Positions 1 to 13,028 are shown, numbered from the stretch's first letter. The stretch: 64,000 nt of DNA from Enchytraeus crypticus (GCA_905160935.1 CAJHZI010000208.1:973001-1037000); one strand, 5' to 3'. Numbers and translations are program-made. The notes: generated by a model not told the origin, from the letters alone.

Positions 1-2228
1 TACTTATACAGTTGTACTGAATGCTGAGTACATGTATTTAACTTGTACTATATGATGTGTGCTGGTATTGTACTGGTGCTGCACGTAGTGTACTTGTTGC
101 TGTGTACGTAACACTCAACTGGTCCTGTCTGAACTACAAGAAGAAGGAGGCGTGATCGGCTGCTAAACATGCAAAATGCTTAGTAATTGTTCATGATCTT
201 ATTTACTCCATGGGGAAACGAATCCCAGTTGTTTATGCAATATTAGACATTAAACGACTTAGGAGTCGGTCAATTAGCCACTCGTTAGGCTTATATGAAT
301 ATACAACGCACAATCACTCAATGGCATAACCAAGATTTAATCTTAGGGAGACATCTCGGAGAGGCGTACACTTTAGACAATTTGAGCACAAATATTTTGG
401 GCTCATTAAAAAATTACATGACGTCATCAGTGGGAGGATTAAAGCCCCTCTGCCCCCCGCGACGCCATTCAGGCCGCTATCTATTATTTAACTTGACTAT
501 TACTAGTTTCACTTATTGTGAAACCACTTTTATTGTTGCTAAATGCAAAGAGGTTCCATCCAGAAGAGTATAAAGTTCATCCGCCCAGTCTTATCAGATG
601 TCGAGTCAATCAGCAATCTACTTTATCTACATGTCCATGCAGTGGTACCGTGATTCTGACATTACATTCATCTCATTTCATTTCTAAACACTACATGTAT
701 TTCATTCAGTATAAACAGGCTTAAATAGCACATAACAAAAACAGTGTGCAAACCTAAATTCTACGATATTATGAAAATAGGTAGTCATTAATGAATTGAA
801 ATTAAGAAATAAATTATATGCATTTTTAACGCAGACAATGTTTAGCCAGATTCAAAATACGGCAAAGAAGAAATGAAAATATCGCATGACTCGGCGCCTC
901 ATATTGGCTTGGTTATGTTATTGTATCATTTAGGATCAATAAATATGTACGGAGAAGCTTCAGTCTGTAACCGCAATTGAGCATTCGTGTCGGCGTTTTT
1001 TGCATGTCTGCTACTGTATATTATGCAATCGAGCAGTTTCGGTTTTAAAGCTAATGTCATCACCTGATTAAAGCCTGACTGAGAAAGCGGTAATAAATTG
1101 AAGGAGACTCAAGAATGCTATCAGCCGAAACATTGTCTTACATAATAGCTCTAGATTTGAACAATTAACAATTATGCATAGACCTAAAGTGAATAATTAC
1201 CTACAATAGGTCTACTCTGAAAGTATGCAGTATATATGTGTAAGTACACATAGATACATGAATATGCATATATATATATGTATATATATATACATATATA
1301 TGTATGTATATATATATAAAATAGATATTACATTTTCAAAATGTAATGTTCGCAAATCTTCCAGTGAAGAGGCTCTAGAGAAAACTGGCAAAACATAGCA
1401 GCAACTAAGTACGAAAATTATGAAGTGTATGCGGTATGTCATGTATATAAGGAGACACCATGACATAAAGGCTAAATTATCTACTCCGAAAAATCGAGGA
1501 ATAATATATCAGGCTTACTAATCACATTAGGATAACAGTTGAGAAAATATTAGCCTGCTCATTGATTTTATAAATGAAGTTGCTCTAGCATAGGCTTATT
1601 TATCGAAGAATGAGATTCATAACCAATTCATAATATAATCATATTGAGTAACACATTTAAATAGCTCAGATCAGATGTTAAATGTTTAATGTTCATAGAG
1701 TAAATCATGAAAATACATCTTTATACCTTACAACAATAACTATAAACAAACTATTTACAATTAAATACACATAGTGTTGAGCAACCTAAAGCTAAAACAC
1801 TACCATGCATTAATTTAGCTAAAATAATAAAATCTGAAATATGTTCAATATTGATTCGTAGATAATATCAACAGTTGCTCAGTAAGGCCGGACTATGTAA
1901 GAGAACATAAATCCAATACAAGGATGAGAATTCTGCAAATGTCATACTTAAAATATTCATGTCCAATGAATCAAAAATCTACTTGCGCAGGGGTATATTA
2001 AATTATTCTGAACATGATTTTCTTATCTCCGGAATGCCGATAATGCTTCATAGCCTATTTAAAATGTGTAATGAATATTAAGTTTGAATAGCGATTTCGT
2101 CCTACATAAAAATATCATTGGAGAAAAAAATAAAATTGAGATTAAAATAAAGTAACTATATTTTATCTGCTATCTGGTTTATCTACTCTATATTAACCTG
2201 TTGTTGCATATGTGATAGATCTCTCCTC
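1..2228. other. No gene recognised (probable neuroligin intron)
   Basis: It follows the exon donor in the direction of the minus-strand gene, so it should be intron. It contains a TA microsatellite (1264-1320) and no cholinesterase-like exon that I can find. Confidence 0.6.
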
Positions 2229-2588
2229 AGTGCACTGTCAAGTGGCAGATTCAAGGTACATATTCATATTCAAAGTCTGCTTTCTCGCTCCATAAGAGCA
2301 CTCCTTAGATCAACAAGTTAATCCCGTCACAAAGTCTATGCCTTATCCATACCTTATGTAGCCTATAGCTTGGGAAAAATATGGCTTCTGAGGTGGTTTC
2401 CCTTTTCCTTTCTCAGTTAGGTGGATTAATTACCATCTAATCCTAGGGAAAATACTTCATGGTGAAGTGGGTCCCCTCTTGCCATCCTCAGCTCCTGCTT
2501 GTAGTCGCCTCTTACGTACACGCGGCAGATTGTTTGCGGTTGTCCAATTCTGCAGTGGTCTCAACACCCCCTAGCACAACACGGGGAT
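2229..2588 (-). mobile_element. SINE-like repeat R1, near full length
   Basis: In element sense (minus) it begins CCCCGTGTTGTG, contains GTACGTAAGAGGCGACT near the head, and ends ATGTACCTTGAATCTGCC then GACAGTGCACT. It is followed by GAGGAGAG, and it matches the copy at 18.4 kb along its whole length (about 360 bp). There is no long frame and no clear B box, so the promoter type is unresolved; classification rests on size, copy number and a fixed 3' end. Confidence 0.7.
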
Positions 2589-2964
2589 AGATATAAGAGA
2601 AATATACGAAAGTTATGGATATGATAATTTAGTAGGCATAAAAGTAAGACGAAAGGTTAGAGGATAGTTTTGATATCAGGTGCTTTATGGAGCTGATACT
2701 CTATAAAGCCTCTGCTTATAGGGCAGATGCCATATTCAACTGATACAGTTTCTACTCAAACTTTATTTGATACTTGCCAAAGATTACATCACGCTGTTCT
2801 ACTTTTTAACACCGCTGAGAAAAGCAATCTGCTAATATTAGCCTTGACATACTCTGAATAATTCATAGGATAACTAGATGTATAAAGAGACCAACCTTTC
2901 TACTACGACGACAGTTAGATACAGACAAGCTAAGAAAATGAATCAAGAATAACGACCTACATAC

Positions 2965-3424
2965 CTCTAACTGGAACATATAGATTTAGATTCAAGCAGT
3001 CTTCCATCTGATTCTCAAGAAATGGTATAATCCTCTTAAAATGCTCCACTCTTGACAGCGGCTTCCGTCGCTTCATATCCTCTATATTTGGAATTCTCTG
3101 AGGGCAAACGGGCCTGAATTTTAAGGACACGCGTATTTCGTTCCATTTTTCGATTGAACTAGTTGGCGGCATAAATCTTAATTCGCCTCCTAGGAGAGTA
3201 GCGTATTGGATGCCTAGGTACAGCTCCACAGGTCCGAGGTTCGGATTTTGGAGGTTGACAAGAAGCCCTCGCAGCTTGCCAGACGGTGTATCGATCACAT
3301 TGTGGCTCATTTGAGTTACTACGGCTTTTCCAAGGATGGAAGTCTGTAGCAACAGGAATATCAAAACTCTCCAGTGTAACGTTTTGACGTACATGACAGC
3401 AATGGAAGGTATTGATGTCCACAT
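2965..3424 (-). CDS. Neuroligin-like first coding exon (partial)
   Basis: Neuroligins are postsynaptic adhesion proteins of the cholinesterase-like alpha/beta-hydrolase fold that bind neurexins. Reading from the ATG at 3424, the exon gives 153 complete residues. Residues 20-32 form a hydrophobic signal-peptide core (VLIFLLLQTSILG). The domain then starts with a TPSGKLRG strand, followed by PVELYLGIQYA, LRFMPP, RPVCPQR and EDCLNLNLYVP. Cys107 and Cys143 fit the first disulfide loop of the family. The loop between them contains RVEHFKRIIPFLENQ, resembling protostome neuroligins more than other esterases. In the EDCLYLN motif, Asn replaces the usual Tyr. The exon ends at a consensus donor (GAG|GTATGT) one base into a codon. 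An in-frame stop lies upstream at 3488-3490, and a possible acceptor (CTACAG) ends at 3492, so the leader may come from an upstream exon. Met11 is an alternative start. Gliotactin or another cholinesterase-like adhesion protein is the main alternative. Confidence 0.85.
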
Positions 3425-3499
3425 TTGATTCGCTTTTTCGGATTGAAGTGATTTTGAGTTAGCGTTGCTGATAAGTTTAAACAAAGCTTATCTGTAGGA

Positions 3500-4636
3500 G
3501 TGTGATTTCATTTTAATACTAATGCGAAATCATACAGAATTGTTGCTACTATTCTTAACGTAAAAGTATTGTTGCAGAAATGGGCCGTCACCTAAGTACC
3601 ATGTAGGCCTGTGTGAAAGACTCAGGTGACGGAACTCAACTGTTGTTAATATTTTCATGTTTCAGTGTAACGATGGAAGAACTGAAATTTTCCATCCATT
3701 TAACTGCAGCTTTTGGCACTGTGAACGTCCTTCATCCATTAAGGACACATGTGACGCAAATTCTTGGAAGATGATCCCATATTCAGGCTGATAATTAATT
3801 ATTGACATAAGGCCAACACCCAAGATTAATCTCAGTTAATCCACTTTGTGAACTGTACTGGATTTAAATTCACAGAAAGTACGTCTTACAAGATGCTTTG
3901 GATTGTTTTCTATAAGGGCTGGTGCTTTTTCTTTTGTGTAAAATTAAAATATATTTATTAACTAACGTGCTTTGCAAAAAATCTGAAATTCACACAAATA
4001 ATAAAAAGCTCAGCAAGTACGAAAGCAATAACGATATGTTTGTACCTTAGAATATTTTCCTAAGCAAGTCGTAAATACATGTTGAGCTTAGCTACAGAAA
4101 TAAGCCACGATAGAATTTTAGAAGATACTTCAGATCTTAATCGTGATTGATTACACGTAATACAATGACATTAGATAAATCATTCTATAGAAATAGTTTA
4201 AGAAAACTAAATTAGCTGCAAGCTCTGAAAAATTTACGTCAAGTTGACTTCAATAAAGCTGATGGATTAATTTCAGATGACCTACATTTAAAACTTCAAC
4301 TATAATCCAGTAAACATATTTACCGAAGTTTGCGTAGAGAGCTCAATGAAATTTTTGGAATTTTAGTAACAAGAAAGCATGAAATGAGATTATTTAGTTT
4401 TTTATATATATTTTAATCATACAGTAGCGAATTATTTTAGAGTGTAGTTGAAATTAATAATATTTTACCATTTTATATCTCCTAGTAAACGAAAGTCTTA
4501 TAAAACAAAATATATATAAACTTACAAAAATAGGATCACGATAAAACTAAGCCTTTGCATTTCACTTAAGAAGAACTTTGCAGTTATTACTATTGCAATA
4601 AGTAATTACAGAGGCCATATATATTATTATATATAG
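3500..4636. other. No gene recognised upstream of the neuroligin exon
   Basis: AT-rich DNA, upstream on the minus strand of the first coding exon. It may hold the 5' leader, but no promoter or leader exon can be fixed. Confidence 0.5.
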
Positions 4637-4832
4637 TATAGAAAAACTTAGAGGAAGACCGAGACAACGACACAGACGTTTGGGAATAAACATGAGATGA
4701 TTTGATGGAACTTCGTATATATATATATATATATATATGAAAAGAAACCAATAGGATAGAATTGGTTATAATACAGTAGCTATATGCCATGGACCTGCCT
4801 TTAGGCAGTGCAGTGTGTGACAAGAGAGATAG
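4637..4832 (+). mobile_element. Decayed R3 LINE 3' fragment
   Basis: CTTAGAGGAAGACCGAGACA gives the basic L-R-G-R-P-R stretch seen at this place in RTE-like LINEs. The end GCCATGGACCTGCC, TTAGGCAGTGCAGTG and AAGAGAGA matches the R3 terminus. A TA microsatellite (4715-4738) has grown inside the copy. Confidence 0.5.
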
Positions 4833-5822
4833 CTTTCAAATATTGCTAATGAAGAAAAAGTGAAATAAAAAGTAGCCAATTATGCAGATAGTAAAAGTTC
4901 CTGTTTATTTTGTTCATGTTTGAAAATTTACCTTTTTGCCGTTATTGTGAAAATCAGGGCAATTCGGAAGACTAAAGATTAGCCGGGTTCAGCTAAATGA
5001 GAACACAGCCAGTGGTCACGTGCACACCGGAAGCTGTTGGAGGTTTCAAAGAGTCGGAAGTTTTAATAGTTAATGTTATCGTGGGATGCTAGAAGGCAAG
5101 GTGGCATTTGAAGCTATGAGGCACTAGCGCAACAGCGCCGGTAAAGACATTGGGAAGTCGATAACCCAAGTGACTCTGGACCTAGCGACTCCGAACAATG
5201 TCCAATGGTGAGATGAAACTGCGAATAGCAACAATCTAACTATTCACGTACTCCACTAATAAATAACCAACTTATTATCAGCTGCGATCTGTATGAGAAC
5301 TTGTGTCAAACAGAATTCTGAAAATATAGATGAACATTCACGAATAGAAAAGAACAATAATCTCGTTACATTCCATCTAAAATTTTGAGAGAAATAGACT
5401 AAAATTATGAAGTAATTATTCGAAATTATGAAGTAATGAGCCTAATGACTGGCGTGTACTATAGACAGAAAAATGACTGTACTTTACGTTCATATGAATA
5501 GAATCTGTCTATCATCAGATATCTATTGTCGTCTTTGCTTTTGCTTTCAAAAGTTCCTTATTCAATTTTCTGGAGAGAATATCATCTGAAATGAATTTTC
5601 TTTTCCATCCTGCAATTTAATCTTTTGTTTCATGTTACTAGAGTCAGATTACTACTACATGGGTGAGTGCTGAAGAGGATGGCAACGATTTAGCCTTCGA
5701 ATCGGTTTGGTAAGATTGAGGTATTATTCTATCGTATTATTGACCGCTACTACATGTCAAGTAGAGTGCATAATAATTCCGTGTTAGGACTCTAGGTTCT
5801 AAGTATTAATTCTCCCTCTCTC

Positions 5823-5857
<35 letters not shown>

Positions 5858-5861
<4 letters not shown>

Positions 5862-6080
5862 TCTTGTCAAGAGGCAGGTCCATGGTATGTATTTATACTC
5901 AAAATCGGCTTTCACATTCATTAGAGGAATTTATGGAAAAGGCTTCAAGATAAATGAAAACTGTAGCCGTTAGTTTGGCTTTTTGGTGTGGCTTCCCATT
6001 GCCTTTCTTAGATTCTACTTTGTAGTCCTCTTAAGACACGTGCATGCGTTAGGATCTGCTAAGTGTCTAGCGCAGGAAGA
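5858..6080 (-). mobile_element. SINE-like repeat R1, shortened and diverged
   Basis: Plus-strand (CT)n at 5811-5857 leads into TCTTGTCAAGAGGCAGGTCC, then TTTATACTCAAAATCGGC and, near the far end, CCTCTTAAGACACGTGCATG. Order and spacing follow R1, but the middle is partly deleted. Confidence 0.55.
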
Positions 6081-6338
6081 AAAAGTAAATATATCATTCA
6101 GGCTTTAGCCTATTATGACGTCATAAAGTTTTGAATGCAAAGTACCAACCGTGCGTAGTCGAAATCTCCAATCCTCAAAGAGTTGACCCTATATGAAATA
6201 AAAGTTTACTTTGTAAACCTTATTTATTGATTTGGAGGACCCTTCGCATAAATTTATCAAGCATTTTATATTCTTCTTGTCAGTCCATTTATTTACGAGA
6301 TTAAATGAAAAAAGAAGGTACTGAAAGAAGAAAGACCA

Positions 6339-6383
<45 letters not shown>

Positions 6384-7511
6384 TGGGAGGGCGGAGTAAA
6401 ATCAGTTGAGAGAATCACATTATAGAGGCGAATAGAAGAGAAATGGCTGTGAGTCAAAAATCATCACTGCTAATTTAGATATAAAGAGAGGTGTAATAAG
6501 AACATTTTCGATCTTAGCATTTTCTAAATTTTCAAACATCTTACAATTATTTTAATTATTTAAATTTTATTATTCTATAACTTTAATAATTATTTGAAGG
6601 AGTCTAGCAAATTGTAATTTAGAAATACTAGTCAAATAATCGATTAATGTTAATATCTTATTCAAATTTCAACTTCGTCATGTTTCGGCATTCACTAATA
6701 CATCTAAACCAATTCGCATTTCCGAAATTGAATATATTAATTTGACCGCATTGCACATTTAGAAATTCACTTCTTGCCATTTCAAAATGGATGCACTCAT
6801 CAAATGTCGTGAAATGTTGCAAGGGAAGAAAGCGACGGACGCGAAATTGGTGAGAGGAGATAGGTAGGGGCTGAAAATTGGGGTAGTGGGTGAGATTTGG
6901 GGTAGGGGTAAAGAAGTGGCTGATGAAGAGTTCGGTCATTCATTTCACTGCTCCCTTCTGACTTTAATTAAATTACGAACACTATTAGCCGTGAGTCGAA
7001 AGTCCGAAATGAGCTTAAAAATCGATTAACAAAATTCTTAAAAGCCGACAACTATTGGCGCTCTATAAAAGACTTCGAAAAGGCTTGCAATCACCATTAA
7101 TTGCACAATTTCTCAATGCTGGTAAATCGAGATCTCATGTAGGCTTACATGTGAATTCATGAAAGTTTTTAATGTATAGTGAAACTAGAAGATATATGAG
7201 AGTTAGTAGTCAGTAAAGTTGGACTGGGTTTTGGATTTTTCAAAACGTTTAAAAATAAGGACATAAAAATTAAATAAGACTATGCAATTCGAAATTACAT
7301 TTAAGCCAATTTTTTAAACATATTTACTAGAATTACTCTGTTTTAGAAATATTTTCAATCCTCCTACATCAACTATAGTCCTTTAAAGCTAGGTTATAAC
7401 TGAAGAAATTAATTTTGGAATATGAGCTTTCGTGAATCATTGCGATATTATGATTAGTCTTTTTGTTGTTTTAAATTTGAGATCAAAATATACATTTTAA
7501 AATTAATATAT

Positions 7512-7745
7512 GGTTGGATGTCCCAATGTAAAGCACACCTGCCTGAGAAGCATAGGACATGAGTTCGAATCTCAGCTGGCCCTGTAACATCTACAATTTT
7601 GAAACAGACGTTGCACTTAGATTTAAGGTTATAGCTAGGCTATAGCTGACTAATCAATCTCTTTATCTGTAAAGCCAATCGGTATCTGGTGTAAGATCGC
7701 CTTAAATGATACCACAGTTATTATGCAACCAGCCAAACCATCATT
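7512..7745 (+). mobile_element. Possible tRNA-derived SINE, family C
   Basis: ATGTCCCAATGTAAAGCACA resembles an A box. GAGTTCGAATCTCAGCTGGC contains a good B box (GTTCGAATC) at tRNA-like spacing. About 160 bp of non-tRNA sequence follows, up to TTCGAATGATGGAATGACGC. Only one copy is visible here, so the boundaries are guesses. Confidence 0.45.
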
Positions 7746-8742
7746 CGAATGATGGAATGACGCCAAGTCAATTGAGCGTGTTACACAATTTCTCATACGG
7801 ATAAGCGTCTACGATCAGACTATATTATTTGCTTTAATATTGCCCTAGCACGATCTTGTCCATTGTCGATAACGGCACAAATGAGATTGAAAGAGTACAT
7901 TTGGACATATAGGCAGGGATGTCGATAAATAGAATAAATTTAGACCATTGAAAGCGAAAATCGCATTCGAGATCTGAGGTTTCGAAATCAATATTCAGTA
8001 ACTATGTTTCAAAGGCTATACCGTCAAACACTGAATTGCTCTCTGTAGAATACATCACAGCGTGCGGTCAAAGGTCACCTCCGCAGAATGGTAGCCCGAG
8101 GTTGTGTGAAGGCACAAGATGATAGACACTAACTTGAAATAAAACTGAAAAATGAACCTTCGGTGAAACGTAAAAGATAAATTTGAGTTTAAAATGTAAA
8201 GTGAACTTTGAATAAGAATTGAACATGGAAAGGAACTTTTAACTATACTACTTTTTAAATTGAGCAATTGGTTTACTAAAGAGTGGCTAAATTCCAAAGT
8301 AAATTAATTATTTATTTAAAATTATATATTGGATCATTGATATTACAACATTGGAATAACTGCATATATCTCAGAAAGTAGTCACAATCTAACCACATTT
8401 ATCAATAAACTTTTTAAATTGACTGAACCTACTTCCATGAATGGATAAAAATTTACAAAATGTATGAGATAGCCTATTAATTCAACAGTGTTTAGCATCA
8501 TGATCACAGAGCTTCTAAACGATTGCGCTAAATCTCCGCTGGGTGGTGCACTTGGTTTAGCTGCGCATCAACTAAACAAAATTAAGCTACGCCGGGCCAG
8601 GTTAGTACGTTGTGGGTGACTATTTTGGAAGACCGAGTGTTCACGGCTTTGAATAAAAAAATCCCGAAGGTGTTGGAAGGTTATTCTTAAATCCGCGCCG
8701 GGTGCAACTGATGAGCCAGCACACCAACAAAAACCAACGATT

Positions 8743-8780
8743 ATTCCCCTCCTTGTTATTAGTATAACAAGGAGGGGAAT
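8743..8780. repeat. Perfect 17-bp inverted repeat, 4-base loop
   Basis: ATTCCCCTCCTTGTTAT, loop TAGT, then ATAACAAGGAGGGGAAT. It stands at the right end of a GC-richer block (about 8525-8740) that includes GCTACGCCGGGCCAGG and GACCGAGTGTTCACGGC. That block may be an unrecognised repeat element with the hairpin at its end. Confidence 0.9.
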
Positions 8781-9632
8781 GGAGAAAATAATGAAAACTA
8801 CGAAAACAGCAGCTAGGAAAAAACTCTGTATGTCATGTGTGCAACTATACGAACAAACAAAAAAATTATCATTAGTTGCTTATTTTAAAAATGTTCTTAT
8901 CTGCATCAACAGCCGCTAACGAAACAATCGAGATATTCTGGGAAACATGCTAAAAACCGAATTCTATACGTGGCGTATTCTTTATGATACAGCCGAGCAA
9001 CATAGACCTCCATACACCTATACAATTTAATATTCTAAGCTTAAATATTTAAGTTCATGCAATAATACTATCGGTCATTGGCCACAGTATTGAATTGAAC
9101 TGATCCAAGTACATGCATATTTTATTTCGCATAAACTCCCTCGAGAATCGACTATAATAAAAGTAGTAGACTAACGTGGAACTGACGTATGCATTGCTTA
9201 GCGGCACTATCATACTCAAACTATCAATCTATCATGCTCAAACCATTTACCCAGAAAGTCCCACATGAAAATAGCTGACTTATTAAAACAAATATCTACA
9301 TGTAAATACCTACATAGAAATACACTTTGATAGACCTACACAATTTTACGATTATAAAAATGCACTTCAACAAAATAGATAGATATATACATGCATTACT
9401 ACTTACTGAGAGACTTCATTCAGTAATAAGCGTCGCATCTTCTAAACCACCTTTACACGAGAAACATAACGATCAATGTTTTTGTCAATAGTATGATGAT
9501 TATGATCTCTGTTATACACGTATCTAGACCAGTCCATCAGTCTGTAAAGTTTCCTCTGACAAAATTGATCAAGAAATGCTTACGATAGTGAATTAGTTAA
9601 CTGTGATTTCTACTACTATTCTACTCATACTA

Positions 9633-11033
9633 AATTTGAATTGAATTGAATCACGTTTATTTCACTTCGGTAAATTCGTGCACCATAGATACATGGAGAT
9701 GAAGCGAAAAAGGACACAAAGGCCACGAATGCACTAACATGTGCCCTAACACATATAGCACAATAAATCTTATAAAGCAGTTAAAAGTTTTTAGCAGTCA
9801 AGACATTCAATCTAAGCATAAAATTACTTCAAAATACCTCTACATATTAGCTGGGAAAAGTATCTAATACATTAAAAATTGTTTACGAATAAAATTTAAA
9901 ACACCAGCATATACAAAATCTTAAAATAATACTTACGTTGCTTTAATTGTACAACTAATCGGTGATCAATTTAAAATGAACATGCATTACAATCCATACC
10001 GAGAAATCTAGAAATATATATATAGGCCTATACTTTAGTCACTTTTGGTACAGGATTTAAAAATTAAAAACTTATTAAAATCAAAATCTTTCAGTTGGCT
10101 TTTAAAAGATTTGACATTATTTGCTAAAACAATACTGTCAGGTAAGGAGTTAAAAGGTTCACATATCCTGGAAGAAAAGAAGTATTTGCGTGTATCAAGT
10201 TTAGGATTATTGATTACTAATTTAAAAGAATTTCACCTTGATTTTCTATTAGAGAGCTCAAGACCATAGCTATCAATATCCCCTTCCACTAATCCATTCA
10301 GGATTTTATAACAGAAAATTAAGTCAAAGTGAAGTCGCCTTCGTTCCAAGTTAATTAAATTTACCGCCTTAAGTCTGGCATCATACTGCATGTTTAGTAA
10401 ACCTGGAAGTCTTTTGGTAAAGCTTCTTTGGATACTTTCCAATAATAGAATGTCTCTCATACAATGCGGGGACCAAACTGGGGAGCAATAAATGAAGAGC
10501 GGAAGAATGTATGATTTGTAAGCTAAAAGAAGGCAGTTTGAATCATGAGTTAAAAACGTCCTGAAAAGTAACGCAAATCTCTGTTTGGCACTGAAAACTA
10601 TTTTAGATATATGAGCAGTAAACAAAAGTTTAGCGTCAACTATTACACCTAAGTCGCGGATTTGGTTTACGTTGTTTTTATCAATTTTATTTAGCGAATT
10701 TTCGCAAGACGAGTCCAGATTTAATCGATTGTTGGATAAAATGGCCATAGTGCAACATTTAGTGACTGATACATTCAGTTGACATAAGTTCGCCCACATT
10801 GATAGTTTATCAAGACAATATTGAAAATTTGTTAAATCAGCAGCACACTTAATGTGGCCGTACATTTTAGCATCATCAGCAAAATATTTAGACTTAACTG
10901 ATTCAGGAAACAAATTGCTCAGTTCGTCTATATACATTACAAATAGAACAGGACCAAGGACGCTTCCCTGAGGGACCCCGCTTATGATTGAAACAGGTCT
11001 TGAAAGAGCATTCTGAATTTCCCATTCTCCCAT
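9633..11033 (-). mobile_element. CR1/Jockey-group LINE, 5'-truncated 3' half
   Basis: The minus strand encodes the C-terminal half of a non-LTR reverse transcriptase. GVPQGSVLGPVLF and the catalytic box YFADDAKMY are visible, followed by DLGVIVDAKL, FIYCSPVWSP, FTKRLPGLLN and RRRLHFDLIFCYKILNG. The frame is broken by one TGA at 10233-10235. Beyond it the same frame continues with element-like sequence (PKLDTRKYFFSSRI) and ends at TAA, 10035-10037. A 3' UTR of about 400 bp follows, ending in a short (TTGAA)n-type tail at 9633-9653 (plus-strand reading). Similarity fades just beyond 11033, consistent with 5' truncation on insertion. The palm motif is intact, but the copy lacks the endonuclease and fingers regions and cannot be autonomous. 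Confidence 0.88.
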
Positions 11034-11639
11034 TCATAATAGTATTATTGGTATTGAGAAAACAGACAACAGAACAGAGTTTAGGATACTACAATACGAA
11101 TATCAGTATTATCCTAGGCTAATAGAACTAATGACAAACAGAAAAAGACCTAGAATAATGTTAAAATCAGCACAGGATCATTCGAAATGCATTGACTTAA
11201 AAATATTTTTCAAAACTGGCGTATATCTATCGACTTGCCCTACATAATATCGTACATGGGCCTATATTATTAGCCCAAAATAATTACTTGAAATATCAGC
11301 AGCGCGTGCTAAACGTCATCGCATCCTACGTTGGTTATCTTAAAATCCTTTCATGATTGAAAATTTTCACAAAACGTACTATTTCGAAGTTTATGTGTTT
11401 TATCATAATAAAGACGAATGATGAAATATTTGCAATATTACATAATATTAACGTTTTTAAACTTACTCATGAAGACCAAATGGTAAATCGAAAGCAACTT
11501 CATTCCACGAACATAAAATAGTCACTAAATACCTATAACCACTTAATTTCAATACTTAAAGACACTTTTACAGCACTCTATGGATACGTACACAAGTTAG
11601 GACGAGCAATGGACTCGAAACTTCCATACACGTTTAATC

Positions 11640-11800
11640 CTCAAACTGTCGCGTGCGTCCGCAAACTGAAGTAATCCGTAAACTGCCCGGAGCTGCTACA
11701 GCATATGCAGCTCAGTGGCAGTCCGTCTGTGTGTGGCAGCATACAGTACATCTGAACCTTTTAATTAACCCCCCCCCCCCACTATTCTAGCGCCGACCAA
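11640..11800. promoter_or_regulatory. GC/CpG-richer island with a 12-C run (possible promoter)
   Basis: In very AT-rich surroundings this stretch contains GTCGCGTGCGTCCGC, CTGCCCGGAGCTGCTACAG and a run of 12 C at 11769-11780. It could be a promoter or untranslated exon, for example of the minus-strand neuroligin-like gene 8 kb away. No TATA or initiator element can be fixed. Confidence 0.2.
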
Positions 11801-13028
11801 CTTCATTAATTAATTACTGTGAAAATTTCAAAATTTTGATTTTTAGGTTTATCATATTTAATAATTTAGTTTAAAGAAAATTTGATTGTCAAGTTTTAAA
11901 GCATCTTGTTTGATTAAAATTCTGCTTAATAGTCAATAATAATCGTATTGATCATTATAGCAATGAGCTCTGTGACGCCATGTCGAATGATATTAATGGG
12001 GAATTGAAATGATCATCAATTACAGTATTCAGCATATGGCTTCCATTTGAAGTGTATTCTCCTTAGATCAGCTAAACCTTTACCTGATTCTCTAGCATAT
12101 TAGGTCTACTATTTCAGAGTTTGTTATATCGCATTGAGCGATGTTATGAAAACATTTAAAATCTTCTATTAGGTGGAGTTAAGCAATATGTGTAATTCAA
12201 TTGTTTCTATTAAGTACTTTGTGCGATATGATATTAAGCATTGCATAGCGTGTATATAATTCAAATAATTAACATCTCCAATATTCTAAACTCATAATTG
12301 ATTTAAAACTATATTAAAGGCTGTCTTAATAATACAAACGAGTTTAACTATCGTTTGAATCAGTGTGAATTGAATCAATGAAGTTTTAAGTCCTGTCCTT
12401 AACCCAAATGCTTCATCCAGAGCGTCCAAGTGAGCGAACATGATGAATTGTTAAAGGAAATACTATGCCACATGTCGACGAGTGTGATTCTATTAAACGC
12501 TAAACGTTTTGCAACAGATGTGCAGCTTGGATATTAATAATTTCATTCAAGTGACGTCAGCTCATGTTCCTCGTTCAGTGCTATGCGCTCAATCAACGTC
12601 AAACTTGTATCTGTTAACACGAGAGAACCGAGTAATCCGAGTCTTTAACAACCTGTGAGCACTCGGAGACTTAATGCAAGCTTCTGTGCTTCCGATCTTT
12701 ACGTTAAGAGCAAAATCCTTTTTTGATAACATTATGAACTCAGCATGTTTATGTTTACCCTGTAAAATTGTTGCAAAAATGTCACTATAATATATAATTA
12801 TGACAATATTTTAGAATTTCTACAGTAGAGCATAATTTGTATTTTAGGACTTTTTTACATAAAACATTCTGAACAAATGTGGAGTTTGATCAATGGATGA
12901 AACCGCATAGACTAAAATCTTTACTTTAAATTAAAGTAGAAAAAGTAATGTATGGGAAAAAGACAAAAAATTAAATAAATTCTAAAATGTTAATTTTAAA
13001 GGAGCCCTATTTAAAAATTGTGCATCTT

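Larger units (their letters stand above)
4833..9632. other. No gene recognised apart from listed repeats
   Basis: Outside the R1 copy, the GA runs, SINE C and the 8.74-kb hairpin, nothing coding is visible. 4980-5230 is less AT-rich (GCACTAGCGCAACAGCGCCG) and could be an old transposon piece. Confidence 0.5.

Noticed and set aside
295-724. Two overlapping plus-strand frames of 92 and 68 codons
   Set aside because: No domain, splice border or codon bias; they lie in the presumed neuroligin intron.
10045-10269. 74-codon plus-strand frame
   Set aside because: Antisense shadow of the LINE reverse-transcriptase C-terminus.
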